From positions 992,001 to 1,056,000 of the forward strand of contig CAZFPB010000001.1 of the NCBI GenBank assembly GCA_964520985.1: 64,000 bases of DNA, read 5' to 3'. Positions 33,188 to 42,793 of this stretch are shown here, piece by piece; position 1 is the stretch's first letter; each line of letters opens with the position of its first letter. The DNA is from CAYSGL01 sp964520985 (GTDB lineage: Bacteria; Pseudomonadota; Alphaproteobacteria; Micavibrionales; Micavibrionaceae). The translations under genes were made by a program, and so were the position numbers. The notes below the pieces were generated by a model. That model was not told the DNA's origin and searched no databases. It was given only the letters and a program-made list of their open reading frames with translations.

Positions 33188-35836
33188 TTAAACGACCAGC
33201 TTTTTCTCCATGGCGGAAACAGCGTCATTGGCGGCCGAGGCGTTCGGTCCGCCGGCTTGTGCCATGTCAGGACGGCCACCGCCGCCTTTACCGCCTAGCG
33301 CTTCCGCGCCAACCTTAACCAGATCTACGGCGCTGATGCGGTCCGTCAAGTCCTGTGTAACTGCGACGACGATGGAGGCTTTGTCCTCCTCTGTCGAAAT
33401 CAGGACAACCACGCCCGAGCCGACTTTTTGTTTCAGGTCATCCGCCATTGGCTTCAAATCTTTGGCCGGGAAGCCGGGCAGGATTTTGGCGAGGAATTTT
33501 ATGCCCCCAACGTCTTTGGCTTCATCATTTGCCGCACCGCCGCCTGTTGCCAGTTGACGGCGCAGAGTGGTGACTTCGGCTTCGAGTTTCTTTTTCTCAT
33601 CCACCAGCGCTTGTACGCGCGCCATAAGTTCAGATGGCGCAGCTTTCAGAATGGCCGCAGCATCAGCCACAACGCGCGCCTGATGTTCAAAATACTTGAG
33701 CGCATTCTCACCCGTCAACGCTTCGATACGGCGTACACCGGAGGATACAGCGCTTTCCGAGATAATTTTAAAGAGGCCAATTTCACCCGTGCGGTTCGCA
33801 TGCGTTCCGCCGCAGAGTTCCACCGAGAAGACATGGTTTTCACCAGCACGCTGGGTGCCCATAGACACGACACGCACCTCGTCATCGTATTTTTCGCCGA
33901 ACAGGGCGCGCGCGCCGCTTTCCATCGCATCTTCCAACGGCAGAACGCGGGTAATGATGTCGGTGTTGGCGCGAATTTCTTCATTCACTTGCTGCTCTAC
34001 CTCACGCAACTGCGCTTCAGTAATGGCAATCGGTTGCGAGATATCAAAGCGCGTACGGGCCGCATCCTGGAGCGAGCCTTTTTGCGCGACATGGTCGCCA
34101 AGCACACGGCGCAACGCTTCATGTAACAAGTGAGTTGCCGAGTGATTGGCTTTGATCGCGGCGCGGCGGCGCGCATCGACACGGCATTCAACGCCTTCGC
34201 CGGTTTCAAGCGAGCCTTTTGTCACCTTGCCGATGTGCACGAAGAGTTTGCCGAGTTGTTTTTTGGTATCGGTCACCGTAAAGCTGTCACCGGCGTCTGT
34301 GAGGAACACACCGATATCGCCCGTCTGACCGCCGCTCTCTCCATAGAAAGGCGTCTGGTTGACGATGATCTGACCTTCTTCACCGGCATTCAGCTTCTCA
34401 ACCAGCGCGCCATCTTTCACGATAGCGAGAATTTTTCCTTCGGAGCTATCGCGCTCATACCCGAGAAACTCAGTCGCGCCATGCTGGTCGAGCAGATCAA
34501 ACCAGATTTTTTGTGTGCCGACATCGCCGGATCCTGTCCAGCTTTTTCGCGCCGTGGCTTTTTGTTCTTCCATGGCTTTGGTAAAACCATCCATGTCGAC
34601 GTCGATGCCTTTGGCGCGCAGGGCATCGGCGGTCAGGTCCACCGGGAAACCATAGGTGTCGTACAACTTGAACGCGACATCGCCCGGCAGAATATTGTTG
34701 TTCACGCGCTCGGCTTCGTCATCGAGCATTTTCAGGCCGCGATCGAGTGTCTTCTTGAAACGCGACTCTTCCATTTTAAGCGTTTCAGTGATCAGGCCTT
34801 CAGCGCGCTTCAATTCAGGATAGGCGGCGCCCATGCTGGAAAGCAGAGTCGGGAATAATTTATACATTAGCGGCTCCTGCGCCCCCAAAATATGCGCATG
34901 GCGCATCCCACGGCGCATGATCCGACGTAATACGTACCCACGGCCTTCGTTTGATGGCATAACGCCATCGGCCAGCAGAAACGAGGCGCAACGCAAATGG
35001 TCGGCAATCACGCGATGCGACGCCGCCTGTGCGCCATCCGGCGAAACGCCGGTCAGGTCAGCACTGTGTTCGATGATCGAACGCAAGAGATCGATGTCGT
35101 AGTTCGTCGTCTTACCCTGCATCAGCGCGGCCATGCGCTCGAGCCCCATGCCCGTATCCACGGATGGCTTGGGCAGGTTAATGCGTTCGCGCCCATCGTT
35201 GAATTGCTCATACTGCATGAACACAAGATTCCAGAATTCGAGGAATCGGTCACCATCCTGATCGGGCGAGCCTGGCGGACCGCCCTGCAGTTTTTCACCC
35301 TGATCGTAGAAGATTTCCGAACAGGGACCGCACGGCCCCGTGTCGCCCATCATCCAGAAATTATCGTTGGTGTTGATGCGGATGATTTTGTCATCGGAAA
35401 AACCGGCCACCTTTTTCCAGATGGCGGCAGCTTCTTCATCGGAGCTGTGTACTGTGACGAGCAGCTTGTCTTTCGGCATCGCGAAATTCTTGTTCACCAG
35501 CTCCCATGCAAAGGCAATCGCGTCTTCTTTGAAATAATCGCCGAATGAGAAGTTACCAAGCATTTCGAAGAAAGTGTGATGCCGCGCGGTGTAACCGACG
35601 TTATCAAGGTCATTATGCTTGCCGCCGGCGCGCACTGATTTCTGCGCGGTCGTCGCGCGGCTGTACGGGCGTGTTTCTTGCCCTGTAAAAACGTTCTTGA
35701 ATTGCACCATGCCCGAGTTGGCAAACATCAGGGTTGGGTCATTCTGTGGCACCAGTGGGCTGGACGGCACATGCGTGTGTCCCTGCTTTTGAAAATAGCC
35801 CAGAAATTCGTTCCGGATGTCATTAACCGTTTTCAT
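33188..35836 (-). CDS. alaS: Alanyl-tRNA synthetase
   Basis: 882 residues, full length. It charges tRNA-Ala and edits mischarged Ser and Gly. The class II catalytic domain is at the N-terminus (GYFQKQGHTHVPSSPLVPQN, FANSGMVQFKNVF). The editing domain carries HSATHLLHEALRRVLG and the zinc-site CGGTHANRTGEIG. A C-terminal oligomerisation domain with a coiled coil (VDEKKKLEAEVTTLRRQLA) and a Gly-rich KGGGGRPDMAQAGG segment follows. No recA or recX is upstream; here the gene is isolated, divergent from hisN with a 59-base gap. Confidence 0.98.
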   Translation of the reverse strand: MKTVNDIRNEFLGYFQKQGHTHVPSSPLVPQNDPTLMFANSGMVQFKNVFTGQETRPYSRATTAQKSVRAGGKHNDLDNVGYTARHHTFFEMLGNFSFGDYFKEDAIAFAWELVNKNFAMPKDKLLVTVHSSDEEAAAIWKKVAGFSDDKIIRINTNDNFWMMGDTGPCGPCSEIFYDQGEKLQGGPPGSPDQDGDRFLEFWNLVFMQYEQFNDGRERINLPKPSVDTGMGLERMAALMQGKTTNYDIDLLRSIIEHSADLTGVSPDGAQAASHRVIADHLRCASFLLADGVMPSNEGRGYVLRRIMRRGMRHAHILGAQEPLMYKLFPTLLSSMGAAYPELKRAEGLITETLKMEESRFKKTLDRGLKMLDDEAERVNNNILPGDVAFKLYDTYGFPVDLTADALRAKGIDVDMDGFTKAMEEQKATARKSWTGSGDVGTQKIWFDLLDQHGATEFLGYERDSSEGKILAIVKDGALVEKLNAGEEGQIIVNQTPFYGESGGQTGDIGVFLTDAGDSFTVTDTKKQLGKLFVHIGKVTKGSLETGEGVECRVDARRRAAIKANHSATHLLHEALRRVLGDHVAQKGSLQDAARTRFDISQPIAITEAQLREVEQQVNEEIRANTDIITRVLPLEDAMESGARALFGEKYDDEVRVVSMGTQRAGENHVFSVELCGGTHANRTGEIGLFKIISESAVSSGVRRIEALTGENALKYFEHQARVVADAAAILKAAPSELMARVQALVDEKKKLEAEVTTLRRQLATGGGAANDEAKDVGGIKFLAKILPGFPAKDLKPMADDLKQKVGSGVVVLISTEEDKASIVVAVTQDLTDRISAVDLVKVGAEALGGKGGGGRPDMAQAGGPNASAANDAVSAMEKKLVV

Positions 35837-35895
35837 CGTTAAGCCTTTGTCTTATAAGGAATTAGACCAATACTTAAGCCCAAAGGCTACCCGAT

Positions 35896-36648
35896 ATGCA
35901 AGAAGTTCTTTCACTGGCGAATAAACTGGCCGATGCCGCCGGGGACGTGATCCGCAGCCATTTCCGCACGCCCTTCGATATCATCGCCAAAGCTGACGAA
36001 ACGCCCGTTACCATTGCCGACCGCGCCGTGGAAGCCCGTCTGCGCGAGATGATCGAAGCCACCTTCCCACAAGACGGAATTCTGGGTGAAGAATTTGGCG
36101 AAAAACCTACCCAAAATGGCCGGGTCTGGGTGATCGATCCCATTGATGGCACCAAATCGTTTATCATTGGCCGCCCGACCTTCGGCACGCTCATTGCGCT
36201 CGCTGAAAATGATATTCCTGTCATGGGCGTCATCGACCAGCCCATCGCCCGGGAGCGCTGGATCGGCGCAAAAGGGCAAGCCACGACCTTTAACGGTCGA
36301 TCTGTCAGGACGCGCGCCTGCCCCGGACTGAAAGAGGCTGTGGCCAGTTGCACCAGCCCGCGCCAGATCCCTGCTCTTTGGCCGAAATTTTATGCCGAGT
36401 GCAAAGCCATGGTGTGGGGCGGCGATTGCTATTCCTACGGTATGCTGGCCAATGGCTGGCTTGATGTGGTCGTGGAAACAGGGTTGGCGACCTATGACTA
36501 TGCGGCGCTCTCGCCGATCATTGAAGGCGCTGGCGGCTTGATGATGGACTGGAACGGCGCGCCTTTGACGCTACACTCCGATGGCCGCACCATCGCGCTC
36601 GGTGATGCCACGTTAAAAAACACAACCTTAGCGTTTGTTGCCGAATAA
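35896..36648 (+). CDS. hisN: Histidinol-phosphatase of the inositol-monophosphatase family
   Basis: 250 residues. The IMPase metal motifs are present: GEEFGEK (about 63-69, Glu), WVIDPIDGTKSFIIGRPTFG (Asp, Asp and Thr of the metal site) and the C-terminal YDYAALSPIIEGAGG (Asp for the third metal). This subgroup usually removes phosphate from histidinol phosphate in the histidine pathway of alphaproteobacteria. Other substrates such as inositol phosphate cannot be excluded. It is placed against the murG stop with no gap, on the opposite strand, and no his genes are near. Confidence 0.85.
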   Translation: MQEVLSLANKLADAAGDVIRSHFRTPFDIIAKADETPVTIADRAVEARLREMIEATFPQDGILGEEFGEKPTQNGRVWVIDPIDGTKSFIIGRPTFGTLIALAENDIPVMGVIDQPIARERWIGAKGQATTFNGRSVRTRACPGLKEAVASCTSPRQIPALWPKFYAECKAMVWGGDCYSYGMLANGWLDVVVETGLATYDYAALSPIIEGAGGLMMDWNGAPLTLHSDGRTIALGDATLKNTTLAFVAE

Positions 36649-37770
36649 TTATTCCGCCGCGTTCGCTTGATTGTCCCAGCCGCTGGCCAGAGTCATCACG
36701 ACATTACCTAATTTGCGGGCCGCATCAGGACGGCCGCTATTGCGCGCCGCTTCCGCCGCACGGAATAAAATCTGCGGTGTTTGCAGGAAGGTCTGGATGC
36801 GGGCATTCAATGCTTCCGGCGTAAAGCCGCTTTGGTTCATCACCCAAGCGCCGCCCATGTCAGCAATCGTTTCGGCGTTGCGCGTTTGCTGCTGGTCGGC
36901 ATGATGCGGATAGGGCACGAAAATCGCAGGGCGTCCAGCGGTGGCGACTTCCGCCACAGTGCTCGCCCCTGAACGGCCAATAAATAAATGCGCTTTTTTC
37001 AGCTGGTTGGCGACATCGCTGAAGAAAATTTGCGTGTCGGCATTAATCCCTGCCTCACGATAGGCAGCGCGCACGTCTTCAATATCTTCGCCGCGGCACT
37101 GCTGCACGATGGAGAGGCGCTTCTTATAATCTTCAGGTAAAAGCGCGAAAGCCTTGGGCAGGACATCACTGAAAATTGTCGCGCCCAGAGAACCGCCCAT
37201 GACAAAAATATTCAAGCGGCCATCGGATTCGATCACCGGGTAAGGTTGCGTATAAAGCGCGGCAATATCAGGACGCACAGGATTGCCTGTTACAATAGAG
37301 CGTTTGCGCTCTTCATTACTCATGCCGCTGGAATTATCCCACGAGAGTGCAATACGGTCGGCGCCGTCCGCCAGCATGGCATTGGCTTTACCGAGCACAG
37401 CGTTTTGTTCATGAATAATGGTTGGAATACCCATTTTCTGCGCGGCATAGACACCGGGAAATGACGGATACCCGCCAAAGCCAATCACGACAGACGGCTT
37501 TAATTCTTTTAAAAGGCAGCGTGCCTGAAAATAGCCGCGCGCTAGTGCCACCACAGATTTGGCTTTATTCAGCATACCGCTGCCCAGCGTGGCCGATTTG
37601 ATGACGTGTACTGGAAGATTGTCGCCAAATGGTTCAAAACGCTTACCACGAATGTCAGTCAGCAATGCCACGCGATAACCGCGGCTGCTTAAATCACGGG
37701 CCAGCGCATCAGCCGGAAACATGTGCCCGCCCGTACCGCCTGAACTCAACACAATCATTTTATCGCTCAT
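36649..37770 (-). CDS. murG: MurG, lipid II-forming N-acetylglucosaminyltransferase
   Basis: 373 residues, GT28 family. It adds GlcNAc from UDP-GlcNAc to lipid I at the cytoplasmic face of the inner membrane, making lipid II. Motifs: the N-terminal GGTGGHMFPADALARDL, the HEQNAVLGKAN segment, FVMGGSLGATIFSDVLP, and GRSGASTVAEVATAGRPAIF for donor binding. Last gene of the dcw cluster; its start overlaps the ftsW stop by four bases. It is followed by the convergent hisN with no gap, whereas in many alphaproteobacteria murC-murB-ddl would follow. Confidence 0.97.
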   Translation of the reverse strand: MSDKMIVLSSGGTGGHMFPADALARDLSSRGYRVALLTDIRGKRFEPFGDNLPVHVIKSATLGSGMLNKAKSVVALARGYFQARCLLKELKPSVVIGFGGYPSFPGVYAAQKMGIPTIIHEQNAVLGKANAMLADGADRIALSWDNSSGMSNEERKRSIVTGNPVRPDIAALYTQPYPVIESDGRLNIFVMGGSLGATIFSDVLPKAFALLPEDYKKRLSIVQQCRGEDIEDVRAAYREAGINADTQIFFSDVANQLKKAHLFIGRSGASTVAEVATAGRPAIFVPYPHHADQQQTRNAETIADMGGAWVMNQSGFTPEALNARIQTFLQTPQILFRAAEAARNSGRPDAARKLGNVVMTLASGWDNQANAAE

Positions 37771-38942
37771 GAACTCTTCCCTCCTACCGGGCGGATCGAT
37801 AATCCGCTGCGCGCAATCCCCTGTCGTGACTGGCGACGCGTCAATGCCAGAACCATCCCCATGGCCATTCCCATCGCCATCAAAGACGAACCGCCGTAAC
37901 TGATGAACGGCAACGTCATACCTTTGGTAGGCAGAAGACTCAAAGCTGATCCCATATGGACCAATGCCTGCAATCCAAACTGCGTCAGCAGGCCGCCCGT
38001 TGCCAATACCACGAATAAATCACCGGAGTCCATAATGCGGTTGAACCCGCGAACCAGCACATACCCATACAAGCCAACAATCATAAGAACGAATATAAGA
38101 CCAAGCTCTTCCCCGGCTACCGAGAAAATAAAGTCAGCGTGGGCATCGGGCAGATGAAGTTTAACAGTACCCTGCCCCGGTCCCGTACCAAACACACCGC
38201 CATTTTCAAAGGCAGCCAGAGATTTTGTCACCTGATAGGCATCACCACTGGACGGATCAAGGAACAAGTCCAAACGTTTTTGAAAGTGCGGCAAGCTCAT
38301 ATAAGCGAGCATAATGCCGCCGATACCCGCGCCGCCCAACAAAATAACCCAGCGCAGCGGCAGGCCTGCCAGAAAGATAATCGCAAGAAAACAGCAGGTC
38401 ACGAGGAACGTCATTCCCATATCCGGTTGCAACACCAGCAGTGCGGCGAACACAGCATAAAGCGCAACCGCGATTTTATAGCCTGGAAATTCCGCGTGCT
38501 CTTTCTGACGCGCGATGAAACCCGCTGCGGCCACAATGAATGCCGGTTTTACGAACTCGCTTGGCTGCAGGGAAAAACCGATCATCGGCAACCAGCGTTG
38601 CGCGCCTTTAATTTCCGTCCCAAATACAGGAACAAGCAGCAAAGCGACAATACCGATTCCGAATAAAATAAGCGACATGCGCCAGAGCGTGTTCAACGTA
38701 CATAACGAGGTCGCCACCATGATGCCAATCGCCGGAATAAGAAACACAATATGTTTGATAATAAACATATGTTGTGACGCGCCGATCCGCTCCGCGACAG
38801 CGGGGCTGGCTGCCGCTACCAGCAAAATACCAAACGCCATGATAGCCAGAAGGCAGGCGAGCATGACTTTATCAACCGTCCACCACCATTCGCTGATCCA
38901 TGTTTTATCCGTCCGGGCGAGAAATTTCATGCCTCTGTTCAT
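37767..38942 (-). CDS. ftsW: FtsW, SEDS-family septal peptidoglycan polymerase
   Basis: 391 residues with about ten membrane helices. SEDS proteins polymerise lipid II with a cognate class B PBP, here probably FtsI of the same cluster. The conserved region GGVFGTGPGQGTVKLHLPDAHADFIFSVAGEE and the C-terminal SLLPTKGMTLPFISYGGSSLMAMG are intact. An N-terminal soluble segment of about 20 residues (WISEWWWTVDK) precedes the first helix. It overlaps murD upstream and murG downstream by four bases each. Confidence 0.97.
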   Translation of the reverse strand: MNRGMKFLARTDKTWISEWWWTVDKVMLACLLAIMAFGILLVAAASPAVAERIGASQHMFIIKHIVFLIPAIGIMVATSLCTLNTLWRMSLILFGIGIVALLLVPVFGTEIKGAQRWLPMIGFSLQPSEFVKPAFIVAAAGFIARQKEHAEFPGYKIAVALYAVFAALLVLQPDMGMTFLVTCCFLAIIFLAGLPLRWVILLGGAGIGGIMLAYMSLPHFQKRLDLFLDPSSGDAYQVTKSLAAFENGGVFGTGPGQGTVKLHLPDAHADFIFSVAGEELGLIFVLMIVGLYGYVLVRGFNRIMDSGDLFVVLATGGLLTQFGLQALVHMGSALSLLPTKGMTLPFISYGGSSLMAMGMAMGMVLALTRRQSRQGIARSGLSIRPVGGKSS

Positions 38943-40258
38943 CCTTCATCTTCCGGCAGTGCGAGCACTAGCTGCTCGAATGTTTCGCCGCGATGCTCAA
39001 AACTTCTAAATTGATCCCATGAGGCGCAGGCGGGAGACAGCAATACAACCCCCGCGCCCCCCGGTGCGCCACGGTTTTGCTGAACGGCCGCATGAGCTTC
39101 TAGCACGGCGACATCCAGTGTGCCGCAAACGCTGTAAGAGACGCGGTTTAAATCCATCCACTCGGCGAAGTCTTTTTCCGCTTCGCCGATGATGAAGGCT
39201 TTGTGCACGCGGTTCATATATTCTTCGAGACCCGATAACCCGCCCTCTTTCTGGCGTCCTCCGACGATCCAGTAAATATGCGGATAAGTTTCAAGGGCGG
39301 TCGCGGTACTTTGCACATTGGTGGCTTTTGAATCGTTGATATAGACGACTCCGTTAATGGCCCGCACCGGGAACTGGCGATGCGGTAGACCGGGATAGGA
39401 CTTCATTGCCTCCAGCACATCGCTTTCATTACAGCCGCAAGCAAGACAAACATAGTAAGCTGCCATCATGTTCTGGCGGTTGTGAGCGCCTTTTAACGTC
39501 GCCACATCTGGCAGGCGCGCAGCTAGATCCGTATCTTTTGTCGTAAGGGCGGTAATAGGGCGATCCGCGGCTATTTCCTTACAATATTTATCATCGGTGT
39601 TGCATATGATCGTATTAGCCCCATCCAGCATGCGCGCCTTGGCGGCAGCATAGGCTTCCATTGTACCATGGCGATCCAGATGGTCTGGCGTAATATTCAG
39701 TAACACACCGATATCAGGACGGAACGTTGGACAGAGATCAATCTGGTAGGAAGATAATTCCAGAACAATTAAACCTCCGGTAGTCGGCAAAGATTGTTCT
39801 AGTACAGGTTTGCCAATATTTCCGCCCACCATGATATCGTGTCCACATGCGGCTAGAATGTGCGCAATCAAAGCCGTCGTCGTGGATTTACCGTTAGTGC
39901 CGGTGATGCCAATCGTTTCCCGACCATGCTGGCAACGGTGCAGAATTTCAATATCCCCAATAATTTCCAGACCTTCCGTTTGTGCGCGCTGGACTACGGG
40001 GTGCGGGTTAAATGTATAGGGAACACCCGGCGATAAAACCAGTATCGCGGCTCCTGCAAAACCATGGTCTGAGAAATTCTGTAATTGCGCGCCCTGCGCC
40101 AAGGCTGCGCTGCGCTTTTCATCATTCTCATCCCATGCCAATACGCTAGCACCCGCTTTTAACAGAGCGATGACGGTCGATAGACCTGACAGGCCAAGAC
40201 CGTAGACGGCGATGGGTTGGCCTTGCAACGTTTTCACGAAAGGAGATAGATCGATCAT
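38939..40258 (-). CDS. murD: MurD, UDP-MurNAc-Ala D-glutamate ligase
   Basis: 439 residues from ATG 40258 (MIDLSPFVK); a start 28 codons upstream would overlap mraY more than needed. It adds D-Glu to UDP-MurNAc-L-Ala in the cytosol with ATP. Motifs: the N-terminal AVYGLGLSGLSTVIALLKAG, the P-loop GITGTNGKSTTTALIAHIL, and NDSKATNVQSTATALETY of the Mur ligase C-terminal domain. The start overlaps the mraY stop by four bases (ATGA) and the stop overlaps the ftsW start by four. Confidence 0.97.
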   Translation of the reverse strand: MIDLSPFVKTLQGQPIAVYGLGLSGLSTVIALLKAGASVLAWDENDEKRSAALAQGAQLQNFSDHGFAGAAILVLSPGVPYTFNPHPVVQRAQTEGLEIIGDIEILHRCQHGRETIGITGTNGKSTTTALIAHILAACGHDIMVGGNIGKPVLEQSLPTTGGLIVLELSSYQIDLCPTFRPDIGVLLNITPDHLDRHGTMEAYAAAKARMLDGANTIICNTDDKYCKEIAADRPITALTTKDTDLAARLPDVATLKGAHNRQNMMAAYYVCLACGCNESDVLEAMKSYPGLPHRQFPVRAINGVVYINDSKATNVQSTATALETYPHIYWIVGGRQKEGGLSGLEEYMNRVHKAFIIGEAEKDFAEWMDLNRVSYSVCGTLDVAVLEAHAAVQQNRGAPGGAGVVLLSPACASWDQFRSFEHRGETFEQLVLALPEDEG

Positions 40259-41340
40259 CTCAGCTTCAGTGTCGATAGCCCGACCAATGCAAGAATAATC
40301 GCGATGATCCAGAAACGAATGACCACGGTCGGCTCCGACCAACCTTTCTTTTCAAAATGGTGATGGATCGGCGCCATACGAAATACGCGTTTCCCGGTTA
40401 ATTTATACGACGCAACCTGAACGATGACCGAAGCCGTTTCCAATACGAACAGGCCACCGATAATCACCAGCACGATTTCATGCTTGACGATCATGGCTAT
40501 CGCGCCAAGTCCCGCACCCATCGAAAGCGATCCCGTATCGCCCATGAACACCATGGCGGGCGGCGCATTAAACCACAAGAAACCCATGCCTGCACCGATC
40601 AGCGCGGCGCAGATAATCGCTAGCTCGCCGCTACCCGGTACAAAATGAATACCAAGGTAATTCGCGAAGACCGCGTTACCTACCAGATAGCTTATCAATC
40701 CGAAACAGCCAGCAGCAATTATCACAGGGCCAATTGCAAGACCATCAAGCCCGTCAGTCAGGTTTACCGCATTCGCCGATCCTACCATCACCAGCATAGC
40801 GAAGGGGATAAAGAAAAAACCCATCGAGAAGAGGTAATCTTTCATGAACGGAATCGCGAGGCCCGTGCTGAAATCAGCATTGGTCGTATGCAGATAAGCG
40901 GCGATGGCGAGCGAGGCGATTCCAAATTCAAACGCGAGACGCACTTTACCCGGAATGCCATGATGCGAACGGCTGGTCAGCTTAGCGTAATCATCAGCAA
41001 AACCGATCAGACCGAAACCGGCGATGACGCCGCCGACAATCCAGATATAGGGATTGCTTAAATCCGCCCAAAGCAGAACAGAGATACCGGCTGAGATCAG
41101 AATCATCAGACCGCCCATTGTCGGCGTGCCGGCCTTTTTGAAATGCCCTTCCGGCCCGTCTGCGCGGATCGGCTGGCCGCCATTCTGTTTACTGATCAGC
41201 CAGCGGATCATCGGCTTGCCGATCAGGAAGCAGATGATCAAAGCGGTCATCATCGCCGCACCGCCGCGGAAGGTGATGTAGCGGAACAGGTTGAAAAAAA
41301 TAATATCCTCGCCGAGCGGGCTGAGCAGATTATAGAGCAT
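40255..41340 (-). CDS. mraY: MraY, phospho-MurNAc-pentapeptide transferase
   Basis: 361 residues with about ten membrane helices. It forms lipid I from UDP-MurNAc-pentapeptide and undecaprenyl phosphate. Family motifs: KAGTPTMGGLMILIS, GFADDYAKLTSR (Mg site), NAVNLTDGLDGLAIG, FMGDTGSLSMGAGLG and PIHHHFEKKGWSE. All key aspartates and histidines are present. Its start shares one base with the murF stop and its stop overlaps murD, so translation is coupled along the cluster. Confidence 0.98.
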   Translation of the reverse strand: MLYNLLSPLGEDIIFFNLFRYITFRGGAAMMTALIICFLIGKPMIRWLISKQNGGQPIRADGPEGHFKKAGTPTMGGLMILISAGISVLLWADLSNPYIWIVGGVIAGFGLIGFADDYAKLTSRSHHGIPGKVRLAFEFGIASLAIAAYLHTTNADFSTGLAIPFMKDYLFSMGFFFIPFAMLVMVGSANAVNLTDGLDGLAIGPVIIAAGCFGLISYLVGNAVFANYLGIHFVPGSGELAIICAALIGAGMGFLWFNAPPAMVFMGDTGSLSMGAGLGAIAMIVKHEIVLVIIGGLFVLETASVIVQVASYKLTGKRVFRMAPIHHHFEKKGWSEPTVVIRFWIIAIILALVGLSTLKLR

Positions 41341-42788
41341 TAGTTTTTGACCTTTCCAACCAGTCCGAGCTTATCCGGCAGTGCGCGGAGCGCTTCGACA
41401 ACGAGCTGCATACGGGGTTTTTCACCAGGGCCACGTGACCCTTTGACCATCACAACGTCGCCGGGACGTAAAACATCAGGTACAATACTGGCGAGTTCCC
41501 GTGTGTCATCAATATGCGCGCCACGCTTTTCCTTCGGCAAAGCATTATAAAGATTTTTCATCAAAGGGCCACTGGTATAGACCAGCTGCACGCCGGCAGC
41601 TTCCAGCGGCATAATCAGCTCCTGGTGCAGGCGCGGCGCATCGGCGCCCAACTCATACATATCGCCCAGAATGGCGATCCGACGACCGCCGCGACCGGGA
41701 TCAATCATCGCCAGTACTTTAAAGGCTGCCTTCATCGCCACCGGCGATGCGTTATAACTTTCATCGATCAGGATAACCGGATTGTTTTTGTCTCCCACAT
41801 CGATCAGTTCGCGCTTTCCGCGTCCCGGCAAAGGTTCTATTTTACCAATTTCACGGGCGGCTTTGTTCAAATCTCCACCCGCAAGCTTCACCGCGGCGAG
41901 AACGCTTAAGGCGTTCAGAGCCAGATGCTTGCCGGTTGATTGCATGGTAAAGCTGACGGCATCACCCATGATATCGGCGTCCACGCGGCTGCCATTCGCG
42001 GCGACCAGAAAGCCCGTCAACTTCGCATCGGCATTCTTGTCTTCGCCGAAAGAAACGATATGTAAGCCTTTATCCTGAGCCTTGCCACGCAATTTTTCAA
42101 ACCAGACATTGTCACGGTTCAGAATCGCGATGGCGCCTTGCTTCATGCCATCGAATATTTCAGCTTTTGCTTCGGCAATACCCTCTTCACCCTTGGTGAA
42201 ATTCCCGGCATGTACTGATTCTACATTTGTGATGATCGCGATATCCGGCTTTACCATCAAGGAGAGTGGCGTGATTTCGTTAGGGTTATTCATGCCCATT
42301 TCAAAAATACCAAAATCGCTACCGGCATGCATGGAAGCCAGACTGAAGGGAACACCCCAGTGATTATTAAAGCTTTTCACGCTGGCGTGGGTCTGGCCTT
42401 GACTATCAAACGCTGCTGCCAGCATTTCTTTCGTACCTGTCTTGCCAACGCTTCCCGTTACACCGATAATTCTAGCCGATGTACGCAGACGCCCGGCGCT
42501 GCCCAGTCTTTGCAACGCAGATAATGTATCATCAACGATCAATAATCTATTTTGATCGACACCCTCAACCGCGTGATCGACCAAAGCGGCAACAGCGCCC
42601 TTTTTTAAAGCATCTGCCACGTAAGCATGCCCATCGCCGTTATCGCCTTTCAGCGCGACAAACAAAGCACCCTGCTCCAGGCTGCGCGTATCGATGGATA
42701 GGCTGGTCGCCATCCATTCGCCGCTCGTCCGTCCGCCCGTTGCCGCAGCGGCTTCTTTAGCACTCCAGATAGTATTCGATGCACACAT
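41340..42788 (-). CDS. murF: MurF, UDP-MurNAc-tripeptide D-Ala-D-Ala ligase
   Basis: 482 residues. It joins D-Ala-D-Ala to UDP-MurNAc-tripeptide, the last cytosolic step of precursor synthesis. The Mur ligase P-loop GVTGSVGKTGTKEMLAAAF, FNNHWGVPFSLASM and the C-terminal DESYNASPVAMKAAF are present. The gene lies 5 bases after the murE stop (42794) and its own stop shares a base with the mraY start. Confidence 0.96.
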   Translation of the reverse strand: MCASNTIWSAKEAAAATGGRTSGEWMATSLSIDTRSLEQGALFVALKGDNGDGHAYVADALKKGAVAALVDHAVEGVDQNRLLIVDDTLSALQRLGSAGRLRTSARIIGVTGSVGKTGTKEMLAAAFDSQGQTHASVKSFNNHWGVPFSLASMHAGSDFGIFEMGMNNPNEITPLSLMVKPDIAIITNVESVHAGNFTKGEEGIAEAKAEIFDGMKQGAIAILNRDNVWFEKLRGKAQDKGLHIVSFGEDKNADAKLTGFLVAANGSRVDADIMGDAVSFTMQSTGKHLALNALSVLAAVKLAGGDLNKAAREIGKIEPLPGRGKRELIDVGDKNNPVILIDESYNASPVAMKAAFKVLAMIDPGRGGRRIAILGDMYELGADAPRLHQELIMPLEAAGVQLVYTSGPLMKNLYNALPKEKRGAHIDDTRELASIVPDVLRPGDVVMVKGSRGPGEKPRMQLVVEALRALPDKLGLVGKVKN

Positions 42789-42793
42789 ACGCT

